64,000 bases of DNA. Origin: Holzapfeliella saturejae (GTDB lineage Bacteria > Bacillota > Bacilli > Lactobacillales > Lactobacillaceae). This document shows positions 51,521 to 59,873 of the stretch, one piece after another. The position numbers and the translations under genes are program-made. How positions within the stretch are numbered: position 1 is the stretch's first letter; each line of letters begins with the position of its first letter. Location of the stretch: positions 744,001 to 808,000 of the forward strand of contig NZ_JAWMWG010000001.1 in the NCBI RefSeq assembly GCF_037546065.1, written 5' to 3'. A model generated the notes under the pieces. That model was given only the letters and a program-made list of their open reading frames with translations, was not told the origin of the DNA and ran no database searches.

Positions 51521-51703
51521 ATGGCTGTACCAGCACGTAGAACTTCTAAACAAAAGAAACGTCAACGTCGTGGACACATCAAATTGAGTGTTCCTAACAT
51601 GCATTACGATGCAGTAAACGGCGAATACCGTTTAAGTCACCGTGTATCCCCTAAAGGATATTACAAGGGACAACAAGTTGTAAAATCTAACGAAGAAAAA
51701 TAA
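51521..51703 (+). CDS. rpmF: 50S ribosomal protein L32 (cysteine-free form)
   Basis: Small large-subunit protein. The 60-residue product starts MAVPARRTSKQKKRQRRGH, the usual basic N-terminus. Where many L32 proteins carry two CxxC zinc motifs, this one has YDAVNGEYRLSHRVSPKGYY with no Cys at all, so it is a zinc-independent (C-minus) form. Such genomes may also have a C-plus paralogue elsewhere, often under Zur control; none is in the window. The start has TAAGGAG upstream. It has its own promoter and two terminators. Confidence 0.95.
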   Translation: MAVPARRTSKQKKRQRRGHIKLSVPNMHYDAVNGEYRLSHRVSPKGYYKGQQVVKSNEEK

Positions 51704-51728
51704 GACACTAATTGAGTGTCTTTTTTAT
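51702..51728 (+). terminator. Terminator after rpmF
   Basis: AAGACACT and AGTGTCTT around AATTG, followed by T-run. The arm begins at the stop codon. Confidence 0.88.
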
Positions 51729-51745
51729 TTTGTCGTAAAGTTTTT

Positions 51746-51784
51746 AATAAAATCAGTTATTTACTAACTGATTTTATTTTTTTA
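51746..51784 (+). terminator. Second terminator before oatA copy 2
   Basis: AATAAAATCAGTTA (51746-51759) and TAACTGATTTTATT (51765-51778) form a perfect 14-bp stem around a five-base loop, then a T-run. It makes a tandem with the rpmF terminator. Confidence 0.85.
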
Positions 51785-51792
51785 TGGTTAAA

Positions 51793-51798
51793 TATAAT
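51793..51798 (+). promoter_or_regulatory. Possible -10 element for oatA copy 2
   Basis: A perfect TATAAT directly after the tandem terminators and 30 bases before the gene. No good -35 is seen at 16-18 bases. Confidence 0.35.
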
Positions 51799-51827
51799 TA
51801 TGAGAAAATTTAATACGGGGGATTTTT

Positions 51828-53759
51828 ATGAAACAAAAACAAAGTAGGCGTTATTTTACGGGGATTGATGGGTTAAGAGCATTAGCTGTTATTGGTGTTA
51901 TTTTATATCATATTAACCCAAACCAATTTATTGGTGGTTATTTAGGTGTTTTGATCTTTTTTGTTCTGTCAGGATATTTTATCACAGGGCATATCATCAA
52001 AAGAGTTAAGCTTAATCAATTTAGCTTTAAAGAATTTTATATTAAGAGAATAAAGCGAATTTATCCACAATTAATTAGTGTCTTAGCGCTAACCAGTACT
52101 TATATTTTATTATTTCAACGTCAACTACTACATAATTTATATCAAATTGTTTTAACTAATTTACTTGGTGTTTACAATTTTTGGCAGATTCTTAATGGCC
52201 AATCTTATTTTGAACGATTTGCACAAGATGAATCACCATTTATTCATTTATGGACATTGTCCATTGAATGGCAATATTATCTAATTTGGCCAATTGTTTT
52301 AGTCATTTTGTTTAAACTATTCAAAAAAATCAGTTATATTGCTAGTTTTACCGTAGTTATTGCATCCTTATCTGCAGGTTTAATGGCTTTTTTATATCAT
52401 CCGGGTATAGATACTAGCCGTATCTATTATGGGACAGATACACGTTTATTTGCTTTGATGATAGGGTCTTTATTAGCTATGATTTGGCCATCCGAAAAGT
52501 TATCAAAAAATGTATCTTTATCTGTGAAATGGCTAATAAATATATTTGGTACTGTTGCATTAGTTGCTTTATGCTGGATGAGTATTTGGCCAGAAATGAA
52601 TCCGCAAAATGGTATCCCTTATTTGTGGGGAATGTTGGTATTTTCATTGATATCAGCAGTATTAGTTGCTATTATTATTCATCCTGCATCTTCCTTTAAT
52701 CGATTACTGACTAACCCAATATTTAGCTACTTGGGTAGCAGAAGCTATGGGATTTACTTATACCAATTTCCGGTTATGATCTTTTTTGAAACAACTTTCA
52801 AAAATACTGTTCATCATCCACGTTTAGTTCCAGTGGTAGAAGTGCTTTTAATTTTATTAATTTCAGAAGTTTCATATCAATTAGTAGAAAAACATACTCA
52901 CAATTTTTCTTTAAGTTATTTAAAGTCAAGATTATCAAACTTCTCTCAAATGAAGTGGTATGGTCAATTAAAGTGGAGCATTTTTAGTGCTATTATTTTA
53001 GCATTTATTATTAGTGTGGGAGTTTCACCTTTTGCTAAAGAACAAGTTAATCCCAATCCGCTAGAACAAGCAGTGACTGATAACGTAAAAGAAAATAAAA
53101 AACATAACGCTAGAATCTTAGCCCAAAATAATCGATTGAATAATGGAGATGCAAAAAATGATTATTTAGTAGCTAAACAACAGGCTGAAAACAAACCCGT
53201 GTCAATTGATTCCTCTTATCAAGAATTAGGCTTGACCACTTCAGAGTTACAACAATTAAATTACCTTTCTGCAACTGCTATTGGGGATTCTGTTATGGCT
53301 GGATCTTCAAATGGATTGCGGGCTATTTTACCTAATATGACTATTGATGCTGCAATTTCAAGACAAATGGTTGAAGGCTATGACATCCTAAAAAGATATA
53401 AAGAAGAGGGGAATCTTAGCCCTATTATTGTAATGGGTCTAGGAACTAATGGGCCATTTTCACTCGATGATTTGAATAAGGTGATGGAATTAGTTGGAAA
53501 AGATAGTCATTTATTTTGGATTAATGTCCATGTTCCTAACCGTCCATGGGAAACAAATGTTAATCAAACACTAGCTGAATTTGCCTCAACACATTCTTCT
53601 AATTTTACAGTGATTGATTGGCACGATTATTCTAATACGCATCCTGATTGGTTTATAGATGATTTAACTCACTTAAATCCATTGGGTAATGGTCCGAAAT
53701 ACTATGGCTCTTATATTGCTAAAGCAATATTACAAACAATGGCTAATCGAAAACAGTAA
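51828..53759 (+). CDS. oatA: Peptidoglycan O-acetyltransferase-like protein (OatA family), copy 2
   Basis: Paralogue of the protein at 47382-49334, with the same plan: acyltransferase-3 membrane domain (GIDGLRALAVIGVILYHINP; about 1-370), a membrane segment (about 385-405), linker, and an SGNH domain (GDSVMAGSS, GLGTNGPF, DxxH in DDLTHLNP). The catalytic Ser-Asp-His set therefore looks complete. The N-terminal 60 residues are almost the same as in copy 1, while the linker differs freely. Its 643 residues start at ATG 51828 with GGGGGAT upstream. It has separate transcription signals, so the copies may be regulated apart. Confidence 0.87.
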   Translation: MKQKQSRRYFTGIDGLRALAVIGVILYHINPNQFIGGYLGVLIFFVLSGYFITGHIIKRVKLNQFSFKEFYIKRIKRIYPQLISVLALTSTYILLFQRQLLHNLYQIVLTNLLGVYNFWQILNGQSYFERFAQDESPFIHLWTLSIEWQYYLIWPIVLVILFKLFKKISYIASFTVVIASLSAGLMAFLYHPGIDTSRIYYGTDTRLFALMIGSLLAMIWPSEKLSKNVSLSVKWLINIFGTVALVALCWMSIWPEMNPQNGIPYLWGMLVFSLISAVLVAIIIHPASSFNRLLTNPIFSYLGSRSYGIYLYQFPVMIFFETTFKNTVHHPRLVPVVEVLLILLISEVSYQLVEKHTHNFSLSYLKSRLSNFSQMKWYGQLKWSIFSAIILAFIISVGVSPFAKEQVNPNPLEQAVTDNVKENKKHNARILAQNNRLNNGDAKNDYLVAKQQAENKPVSIDSSYQELGLTTSELQQLNYLSATAIGDSVMAGSSNGLRAILPNMTIDAAISRQMVEGYDILKRYKEEGNLSPIIVMGLGTNGPFSLDDLNKVMELVGKDSHLFWINVHVPNRPWETNVNQTLAEFASTHSSNFTVIDWHDYSNTHPDWFIDDLTHLNPLGNGPKYYGSYIAKAILQTMANRKQ

Positions 53760-53780
53760 AGAGCAATTTGGAGGTATATT

Positions 53781-55346
53781 TTGAAATTAAAATTACTACT
53801 AACTAGTGACTCACATAGCTTCATTAGACCCACAACCTATCAAAATCGAAAGATTACGGGTGATTTTGGTATAACAAAACTAGCGACAGCTTTTAGTCAA
53901 GAAGAAGCTAAAGATGATTATGATTATTTGCTTAAAATCAACAACGGTGATTTTATTCAAGGATCAGCTCTGGCAACTTATCTCAATAAAAAAAATACAC
54001 TGTCAGCGATTCAAAGATTTAATGATGTTTTTAATACTATTGAATTTGATGCCACAATTGTGGGTAATCATGAGTTTAACTATGGTTTTGATTATCTTAA
54101 ACAATTCATTAACCAAGATAGTCAGGTTTTAAATGCTAATATTTTAAATAGCGAAACCAAGCAGTCAGCATTTGGTAAACCTTATCAAATTTATGAACAA
54201 GCAGGCATGAAAATTGGGCTATTAGGGTTAACTACAGCATATATTCCAAATTGGGAACAGTCTCAAAAAATAGCTGGATTGCAGTTTGAATCGGCATATG
54301 AGATGGCAAAAAAATGGGTGCCTTTACTTAAACAAGAAGCTGATATCGTTGTGGTTTGTTATCACGGTGGATTTGAGCGTGATTTACAAACAGGCAAACC
54401 AACAGAAGCTCTAACGGGTGAAAATGAAGGCTATCAAATTTTAACAAAGATACCTGGGATTGATGTTTTATTAACGGGTCACCAACACCGTCAAATTGCA
54501 GAAGTTATTAATGACGTGGCCATTATACAACCGGGTTATCGTGCACAATTCTATGGGAAAGTAGAAGTTGACTTCGAAAAAACGCAGACTGGCGTAAAAA
54601 TCAACGATAAAAAAGTAGAACTAGTCCCCACACAACCTTTTGCTGAATCAAAAGCAATTGTTGACTTAATAAGACCGTTGCATGAAGAGACTGAAGATTT
54701 CCTAGATCAAAAATTAGGACAAGTAACAGGTGATTTTACGATTTTAAACCCGCTACAAGCTCGAATTGAAGGTAGCCACTACATTGATTTGATTAATCAA
54801 ATTCAATTAACTGAAACAAAAGCTGATTTGTCGGCAACCGCTATTTTGAATGATCAAGCTAAAGGGTTGCCTGAATTTGTGACCATGCGAGACATCTTAA
54901 GTAATTATCCTTTTCCTAATACATTAGCTGTGATTGAATTGACAGGACAACAGCTGCGAGATGTCTTAGAGCATGCGGCCACTTTTTTTGATTTGGATGA
55001 CCAAAACGAAATTAAAATTAACCCTGCTTTTTGCAAACCAAAACCGCAACTATACAACTATGACATGTTTTATCCGTTAGATTATACCTTTGATATAACC
55101 CAGCCTTATGGCAAACGTGTTGCTAAATTAAACTACCAACAACAAGAAGTGAAGCCATCAGACAAATTTAAAGTAGCTTTGAGCCAGTATCGAGCTGTTG
55201 GTGGGGGAAACTATCCTCATTATGGAGCTGATGCTATTAGTTATGAAGTATCAACAGATATGGCCGAACTCATTGCGCAATACATTAAAGATAACTCTCC
55301 AATCAAATTGCCTAAGCATTTTGATTACAAACTAAAAAAAGCCTAA
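53781..55346 (+). CDS. Metallophosphoesterase/5'-nucleotidase family protein
   Basis: Two-domain phosphoesterase of the UshA/YunD type. The 521-residue protein has the metallophosphatase motifs TSDSHS (8-13), INNGDFIQGS, VGNHEFNYG, CYHGGFE and TGHQHR, then a C-terminal 5'-nucleotidase domain (about 330-510). There is no signal peptide, so it is probably cytoplasmic and not an exported nucleotidase. Substrates may be nucleotides or cyclic 2',3'-nucleotides; not decidable. The start is TTG 53781 with TTTGGAGG (53768-53775). It follows oatA copy 2 by 21 bases, and a terminator follows. Confidence 0.9.
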   Translation: MKLKLLLTSDSHSFIRPTTYQNRKITGDFGITKLATAFSQEEAKDDYDYLLKINNGDFIQGSALATYLNKKNTLSAIQRFNDVFNTIEFDATIVGNHEFNYGFDYLKQFINQDSQVLNANILNSETKQSAFGKPYQIYEQAGMKIGLLGLTTAYIPNWEQSQKIAGLQFESAYEMAKKWVPLLKQEADIVVVCYHGGFERDLQTGKPTEALTGENEGYQILTKIPGIDVLLTGHQHRQIAEVINDVAIIQPGYRAQFYGKVEVDFEKTQTGVKINDKKVELVPTQPFAESKAIVDLIRPLHEETEDFLDQKLGQVTGDFTILNPLQARIEGSHYIDLINQIQLTETKADLSATAILNDQAKGLPEFVTMRDILSNYPFPNTLAVIELTGQQLRDVLEHAATFFDLDDQNEIKINPAFCKPKPQLYNYDMFYPLDYTFDITQPYGKRVAKLNYQQQEVKPSDKFKVALSQYRAVGGGNYPHYGADAISYEVSTDMAELIAQYIKDNSPIKLPKHFDYKLKKA

Positions 55347-55369
55347 CTCTGATGAGTTAAGCTTTTTTA
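55333..55369. terminator. Bidirectional terminator after the phosphoesterase
   Basis: AAAAAAAGC...TAACTC pairs with GAGTTA...GCTTTTTT around TGAT, with one mismatched position. It overlaps the last codons and stop of both convergent genes. Confidence 0.85.
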
Positions 55370-55536
55370 GTTTGGCGTTCTGCAATTGTAATTGTTACAC
55401 TAACTAGCACAGCCATTATAATCCCCATAATTAAGGATTGCATTGGTTCAAAAGAAGTTTGTGTCAATGATCCAGCAAGGTAACCAGTTACCATTGAAAA
55501 GACGATTGACCAAAACATCACAACGATATACTTCAT
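55357..55536 (-). CDS. DUF2929 (YjzD-like) small membrane protein
   Basis: 59-residue membrane protein. It begins with ATG at 55536 (minus strand) as MKYIVVMFWSIVFSMVTGYL, preceded by AGAAGGG at a normal distance, and ends in the charged tail ERQTKKA. Two hydrophobic segments (about residues 4-23 and 35-52) with a short loop fit a hairpin in the membrane. The first segment with KYIV-FW is characteristic of the DUF2929/YjzD family, whose function is unknown. It has its own promoter and is divergent from dnaE, a neighbour also seen in relatives from memory. Confidence 0.8.
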   Translation of the reverse strand: MKYIVVMFWSIVFSMVTGYLAGSLTQTSFEPMQSLIMGIIMAVLVSVTITIAERQTKKA

Positions 55537-55571
55537 AGTTTTCCCTTCTTTCAGTCGTGTAATTCAACATC

Positions 55572-55600
55572 ATTTTAAAGATAAATCATTTATAAGACAA
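55572..55600 (-). promoter_or_regulatory. Promoter for the DUF2929 gene
   Basis: On the minus strand TTGTCT (complement of 55595-55600), a 17-base spacer and TAAAAT (complement of 55572-55577). Confidence 0.6.
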
Positions 55601-55610
55601 GTCTAAAATT

Positions 55611-55619
55611 TGTTATACT
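55611..55619 (+). promoter_or_regulatory. Candidate extended -10 promoter for dnaE
   Basis: TG-t-TATACT (55611-55619), an extended -10 about 28 bases before the dnaE start; it is divergent from the DUF2929 promoter, whose -35 is about 11 bases away. Confidence 0.5.
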
Positions 55620-55646
55620 ATTTTTAAAGTAAAGGAGCTTGATTAA

Positions 55647-58600
55647 ATGTTTACAAATTTACAAACAATCAGTAGTTACAGTCTTTTGCAAAGTCCGACT
55701 AAGATTAAAGATCTTGTGACCACTGCTAAAGAAAAAGGTTATCGAAGTCTTGCTTTGACAGATATTAACGTTACTTATGGACTGATTGAATTTTATCAAG
55801 CGGCAAAAGAAGCTGGTATTGAGCCACTCTTAGGGATGCAATTAGAAGTTCGTGGTAATATTCAAGCTCAAAAGGTCTTCAGTGTAACTTTAATTGCTAA
55901 AACTAATAAGGGGTATCAAAACTTATTGAAGTTATCGTCTTTAAAGCAACTAAATGAAGCTGATTTTTCTTTAGCTGATGTCTCTCATCATTTAAGTGAG
56001 CTAATTGTCATTATACCTCCCCAAAAAAGTGAGTTACATTATTTAATGCAGCAAAACCCGTCACTAGTTAATCAATATGTTGAGCAATTGCAGCAAGTCA
56101 TTCCTGATGCAGCAGATCTTTATTTTGGTATTCACGCATCAGAAAAAGAAATGATTGATACTCAGCAAGTCCTAGACCTAATTAGGCCTTATCATCTCAA
56201 TGCTGTTGCTTTAGAAGATGTACAGTACCTCAATCCAAAAGATGCGTTTACTCAAAAAGTGCTTAAAGCAGTTAGTGAGGGGCAGTTAATCGATAAACAA
56301 ACATTGTCTGAGTCTGAAACTCAAGTTGGCGAGCACTATTTAGAAGATAATGCAACAGTTGCTCAAAGATATCAAAACTATGGGTATCAGCAAGTACTGG
56401 AAAATACACAAAAAATCAGTGATGAGTGCCGAGTTACTATTGATTTTTCAAGTGTCAAACTCCCAAAATTTGAGCAGTCAAAATATGAAACCTCAGCAGA
56501 ATATTTGAAACATTTAACCGTACTTGGCTTAAAAAAACGATTTCAGACGAATCAGTTACCCACAGTTTACGCTAAACGGTTAGCTTATGAACTACAGGTC
56601 ATTGAACAAATGGGATTTAGTGATTATTTCTTAATTGTTTGGGATGTTATTCGCTATGCATTAACACACGATATTTTGACCAGCCCAGGCCGTGGATCTG
56701 CTGCTGGGTCACTTGTGGCGTATAGTTTAAAAATCACTGATGTTGATCCGATTGCTTATAATCTATTATTTGAGCGATTTTTAAATCCCGAACGTCAAAA
56801 CATGCCGGATATTGATTTGGATATCCCGGATGTTAAACGTGATGAAGTCATTGCTTATGTTTACCAAAAATACGGGTTTGATCATGTTGCACAGATTATG
56901 ACATTTGGGACTTTTGGGGTTAAGCAGGCTATGAAGGATACTTTGAAAGTATTGGGATTCAGTCAACTAGAAGCAAATAAATGGTCACAGTTGCTTTCAA
57001 AGACGTCTTACCAGAGTTTTGAAGAGGCTAAGCAAAGTAACCCAGAGTTAGTTAAAAAACTTAATGAGAGTTCTTTAAACCAGGTGATTGAGACGACGGT
57101 TACTCAGCTAGAAGGGTTGCCACGTCATATTTCAACTCATGCTGCAGGTGTCATTATTTCAAAAGATGCGTTGTCGGAAAAGGTGGGCTTACAAAAAGGT
57201 GCCGCAGATATTCCGATTACCCAGCAAACTATGGGTTATTGTGAAGCACTAGGACTACTTAAAATGGACTTTTTAGGATTGCAGAATTTGACCATTCTTA
57301 GCCAAATTATCGCTAATCTTCATTCTGAAGATATTGAAATTGACTTAGACCAGATTCCATTAACGGATCAAAAAACTTTTGAAACTTTTCAAAAAGGGGA
57401 CACTGATGGGGTTTTTCAATTTGAATCTGCAGGTATCCGTCGGGTATTAAAAAAATTAAAACCAGATAGCTTTGAAGATATTGTCAGTACAAATGCTTTG
57501 TATCGACCAGGTCCAATGGATAATATTGACACCTTTGTCAAACGCAAGCACCATGAACTACTCATCGATTACCCCGATAGTAGCTTAAAATCAATTTTAG
57601 AGCCAACCTATGGTATTTTGGTTTACCAAGAACAAGTTATGCAAGCGGCACAAGCACTGGCTGGATTTACGCTAGGTCAAGCCGATATGTTACGGCGAGC
57701 TATTTCTAAGAAAAATACAGCGCAGCTAGCCAAATTGAAAGATGCCTTTATGCAAGGAAGTTTATCTCATGGACACTCACGTGAAGTTGCCGATAAAGTT
57801 TATGCGTATATAGAGGCTTTTGCTAACTATGGATTTAATCGTTCTCACGCTGTGGCTTACAGTAAAGTGGCTTATTGGTTAGCTTATCTTAAAACTCACT
57901 ATCCTGAAGCTTTTTATGCGAGTTTGTTAAATAGTCATATCAATGATAAAGAGAAACTGACGCTGTATTTACGACTTGCACGTCAAGCAGGCGTTAAAAT
58001 TAATGGTCCTGATATTAATGTCAGCTTAGGCGAATTCAGTTTTAAAAATAATGAAATTTATTTTGGATTACGTGCGATTAAAGGGATGCGACGCGATTTT
58101 ATTAAAGCTATTCTTGAAGAAAGACAAGCTAAACCTTACCGAGAAATTATCGACTTTTTAAGACGGATTCCTAAACAATTCTTAAAGTCTGACTTAATTA
58201 CAAATTTAACTTATGCCGGCTTTTTTGATGCGGTTGAACCTAATCGTAAAAAGATATTAGCCAAGTTACCTGATTTGTTAGAGAGTTTAAAATTGTCGGG
58301 GAACAATTTGTCGCTACTGGATGTATTACTTCCCAAACTGCCAGATGTGACAGATTACACGCAACAAGAAAAACTTATTCAAGAAGAATCGGTCCTGGGA
58401 ACAACAATCAGTAAAAATCCACTTGAAGAAGTCATTGCTTACTTTAAAAAACGGGGCGCACAAGATGTAACTGATTTACAGATGAACCAAACAGCAACTA
58501 TTGTTGGACAGTTAACCAGTCGCAAGGTTATCAATACTAAATCAGGTGAGGAAATGGCGTTTTTAAACTTCGTATCATTGCATCAGCCATTTTCAGTCAC

Positions 58601-58766
58601 GGTATTTCCACAAAAGTGGCAAGATTATCGAGATTTATTAACGGAATCAGGGGTTTATTTATTGAAAGTCAAAACACAACCTGATCGTTATGAAGTAACA
58701 CAAATGCAATTAATTTTAGAGAATGTTAAAAAAATTATGATAAATAAGGCCAGTAATAGGGCCTAA
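55647..58766 (+). CDS. dnaE: DNA polymerase III subunit alpha DnaE
   Basis: Error-prone lagging-strand-type polymerase of Gram-positive bacteria that extends primers before PolC. The 1039-residue protein has a PHP domain at the N-terminus, the palm motif with catalytic Asp residues NMPDIDLDIPDVKR, the fingers with SPGRGSAAGSLVAY, the tail GFNRSHAVAYS, and an OB domain (TATIVGQLTSRKV, about 935-1010). The PHP metal motif is degenerate: LQTISSYSLL stands where HLHVHSEYSLL is usual, and the next motif reads ALTDINV instead of ALTDHG. It is shorter than the 1100-residue Bacillus form. Start ATG 55647. Confidence 0.95.
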   Translation: MFTNLQTISSYSLLQSPTKIKDLVTTAKEKGYRSLALTDINVTYGLIEFYQAAKEAGIEPLLGMQLEVRGNIQAQKVFSVTLIAKTNKGYQNLLKLSSLKQLNEADFSLADVSHHLSELIVIIPPQKSELHYLMQQNPSLVNQYVEQLQQVIPDAADLYFGIHASEKEMIDTQQVLDLIRPYHLNAVALEDVQYLNPKDAFTQKVLKAVSEGQLIDKQTLSESETQVGEHYLEDNATVAQRYQNYGYQQVLENTQKISDECRVTIDFSSVKLPKFEQSKYETSAEYLKHLTVLGLKKRFQTNQLPTVYAKRLAYELQVIEQMGFSDYFLIVWDVIRYALTHDILTSPGRGSAAGSLVAYSLKITDVDPIAYNLLFERFLNPERQNMPDIDLDIPDVKRDEVIAYVYQKYGFDHVAQIMTFGTFGVKQAMKDTLKVLGFSQLEANKWSQLLSKTSYQSFEEAKQSNPELVKKLNESSLNQVIETTVTQLEGLPRHISTHAAGVIISKDALSEKVGLQKGAADIPITQQTMGYCEALGLLKMDFLGLQNLTILSQIIANLHSEDIEIDLDQIPLTDQKTFETFQKGDTDGVFQFESAGIRRVLKKLKPDSFEDIVSTNALYRPGPMDNIDTFVKRKHHELLIDYPDSSLKSILEPTYGILVYQEQVMQAAQALAGFTLGQADMLRRAISKKNTAQLAKLKDAFMQGSLSHGHSREVADKVYAYIEAFANYGFNRSHAVAYSKVAYWLAYLKTHYPEAFYASLLNSHINDKEKLTLYLRLARQAGVKINGPDINVSLGEFSFKNNEIYFGLRAIKGMRRDFIKAILEERQAKPYREIIDFLRRIPKQFLKSDLITNLTYAGFFDAVEPNRKKILAKLPDLLESLKLSGNNLSLLDVLLPKLPDVTDYTQQEKLIQEESVLGTTISKNPLEEVIAYFKKRGAQDVTDLQMNQTATIVGQLTSRKVINTKSGEEMAFLNFVSLHQPFSVTVFPQKWQDYRDLLTESGVYLLKVKTQPDRYEVTQMQLILENVKKIMINKASNRA

Positions 58767-58811
58767 AGCAACACTAAATCAGAATTAAACTGCAAAAATC
58801 AGACAAAATTA

Positions 58812-58840
58812 AAGACATCATAATAAAAAAATGTTACTAT
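58812..58840 (+). promoter_or_regulatory. Promoter for pfkA-pyk
   Basis: AAGACA (58812-58817), a 17-base spacer and TACTAT (58835-58840) preceded by TG-t, an extended -10. No clear CcpA operator (cre) was found around it. Confidence 0.55.
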
Positions 58841-58889
58841 ATTAATGGTTCTGATAAGCAAATTTATGAAGAAGGTTTGAGGTGAATTC

Positions 58890-59849
58890 ATGAAACGCAT
58901 TGGGATTTTAACAAGCGGTGGCGACGCCCCAGGCATGAATGCAGCAGTTCGTTCCGTTGCTCGTAAAGCAATGGATGCTGGACTTGAAGTGTTTGGAATT
59001 AACTACGGTTTTGCTGGACTTGTTGCAGGAGACATTTTCCAAATGACTTCTGAAACAGTTGCAGATCGTATTAATACAGGCGGAACCTTTTTATACTCTG
59101 CAAGATACCCAGAGTTTGCTCAGGTAGAAGGGCAACTTAAAGGTATTGAACAGCTTAAAAAATTCGGTATCGATGCACTAGTTGTTATCGGTGGAGATGG
59201 ATCTTATCACGGTGCTTTAAGACTAACTGAACATGGTTATAATGCAGTTGGTTTACCAGGTACAATTGATAATGACATCCCTTACACAGATTTCACTATT
59301 GGTTTTGATACTGCTTTAACAACAGCTGTTGATGCATTGGATAAAATTCGAGACACAGCGTCAAGTCATCAACGTGTATTCGTTGTTGAAGTGATGGGTC
59401 GCGACGCCGGAGACCTTGCATTATGGTCAGGTGTTGCTGCTGGTGCTGAAGCTATTGTTGTTCCTGAAAAGGATTACGACATTAAGCAAATTGCTGAAGA
59501 CCTTAAAAAAGGTTTTGAAAACGGCAAGAAGCACGGTATTATCGTATTAGCTGAAGGTGTGATGTCATCAGAAGATTTCTTAGCTGAGCTTAAGAAACAT
59601 GGTGACTTTGATGCCCGTGCTAATACTTTAGGACACATGCAACGTGGTGGTGTTCCAACAGCCAGAGATCGTGTTTTAGCAAGTAAAATGGGAGCTTATG
59701 CTGTTGATTTATTATTGGATGGCCAAGGTGGTTTAGCCGTTGGTATGGAAAATAATCAAATTACACATCACTCAATCTTAGATTTATTCGATGAAAAACA
59801 TCATGCGGATTTATCACTATATGATTTGAACAAATCATTAGCAAAATAA
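58890..59849 (+). CDS. pfkA: 6-phosphofructokinase
   Basis: ATP-dependent enzyme of glycolysis that phosphorylates fructose 6-phosphate. The 319-residue protein matches the bacterial family: TSGGDAPGMNAAVRS (about residues 8-22), VIGGDGSYHGA, the catalytic PGTIDNDIPYTD and EVMGRDAGDLAL. Length and motifs are complete. The ribosome site GAGGTGA is at 58879-58885. It forms an operon with pyk 24 bases later, as in most Lactobacillales; both show codon bias typical of high expression. Confidence 0.98.
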   Translation: MKRIGILTSGGDAPGMNAAVRSVARKAMDAGLEVFGINYGFAGLVAGDIFQMTSETVADRINTGGTFLYSARYPEFAQVEGQLKGIEQLKKFGIDALVVIGGDGSYHGALRLTEHGYNAVGLPGTIDNDIPYTDFTIGFDTALTTAVDALDKIRDTASSHQRVFVVEVMGRDAGDLALWSGVAAGAEAIVVPEKDYDIKQIAEDLKKGFENGKKHGIIVLAEGVMSSEDFLAELKKHGDFDARANTLGHMQRGGVPTARDRVLASKMGAYAVDLLLDGQGGLAVGMENNQITHHSILDLFDEKHHADLSLYDLNKSLAK

Positions 59850-59873
59850 CAAACAAGGAAGAGGACTATTACT

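Noticed and set aside
58767..58889. CcpA (cre) site at pfkA-pyk
   Set aside because: A CcpA site is expected from lactic acid bacteria, but no sequence close to the cre consensus was found in the gap.
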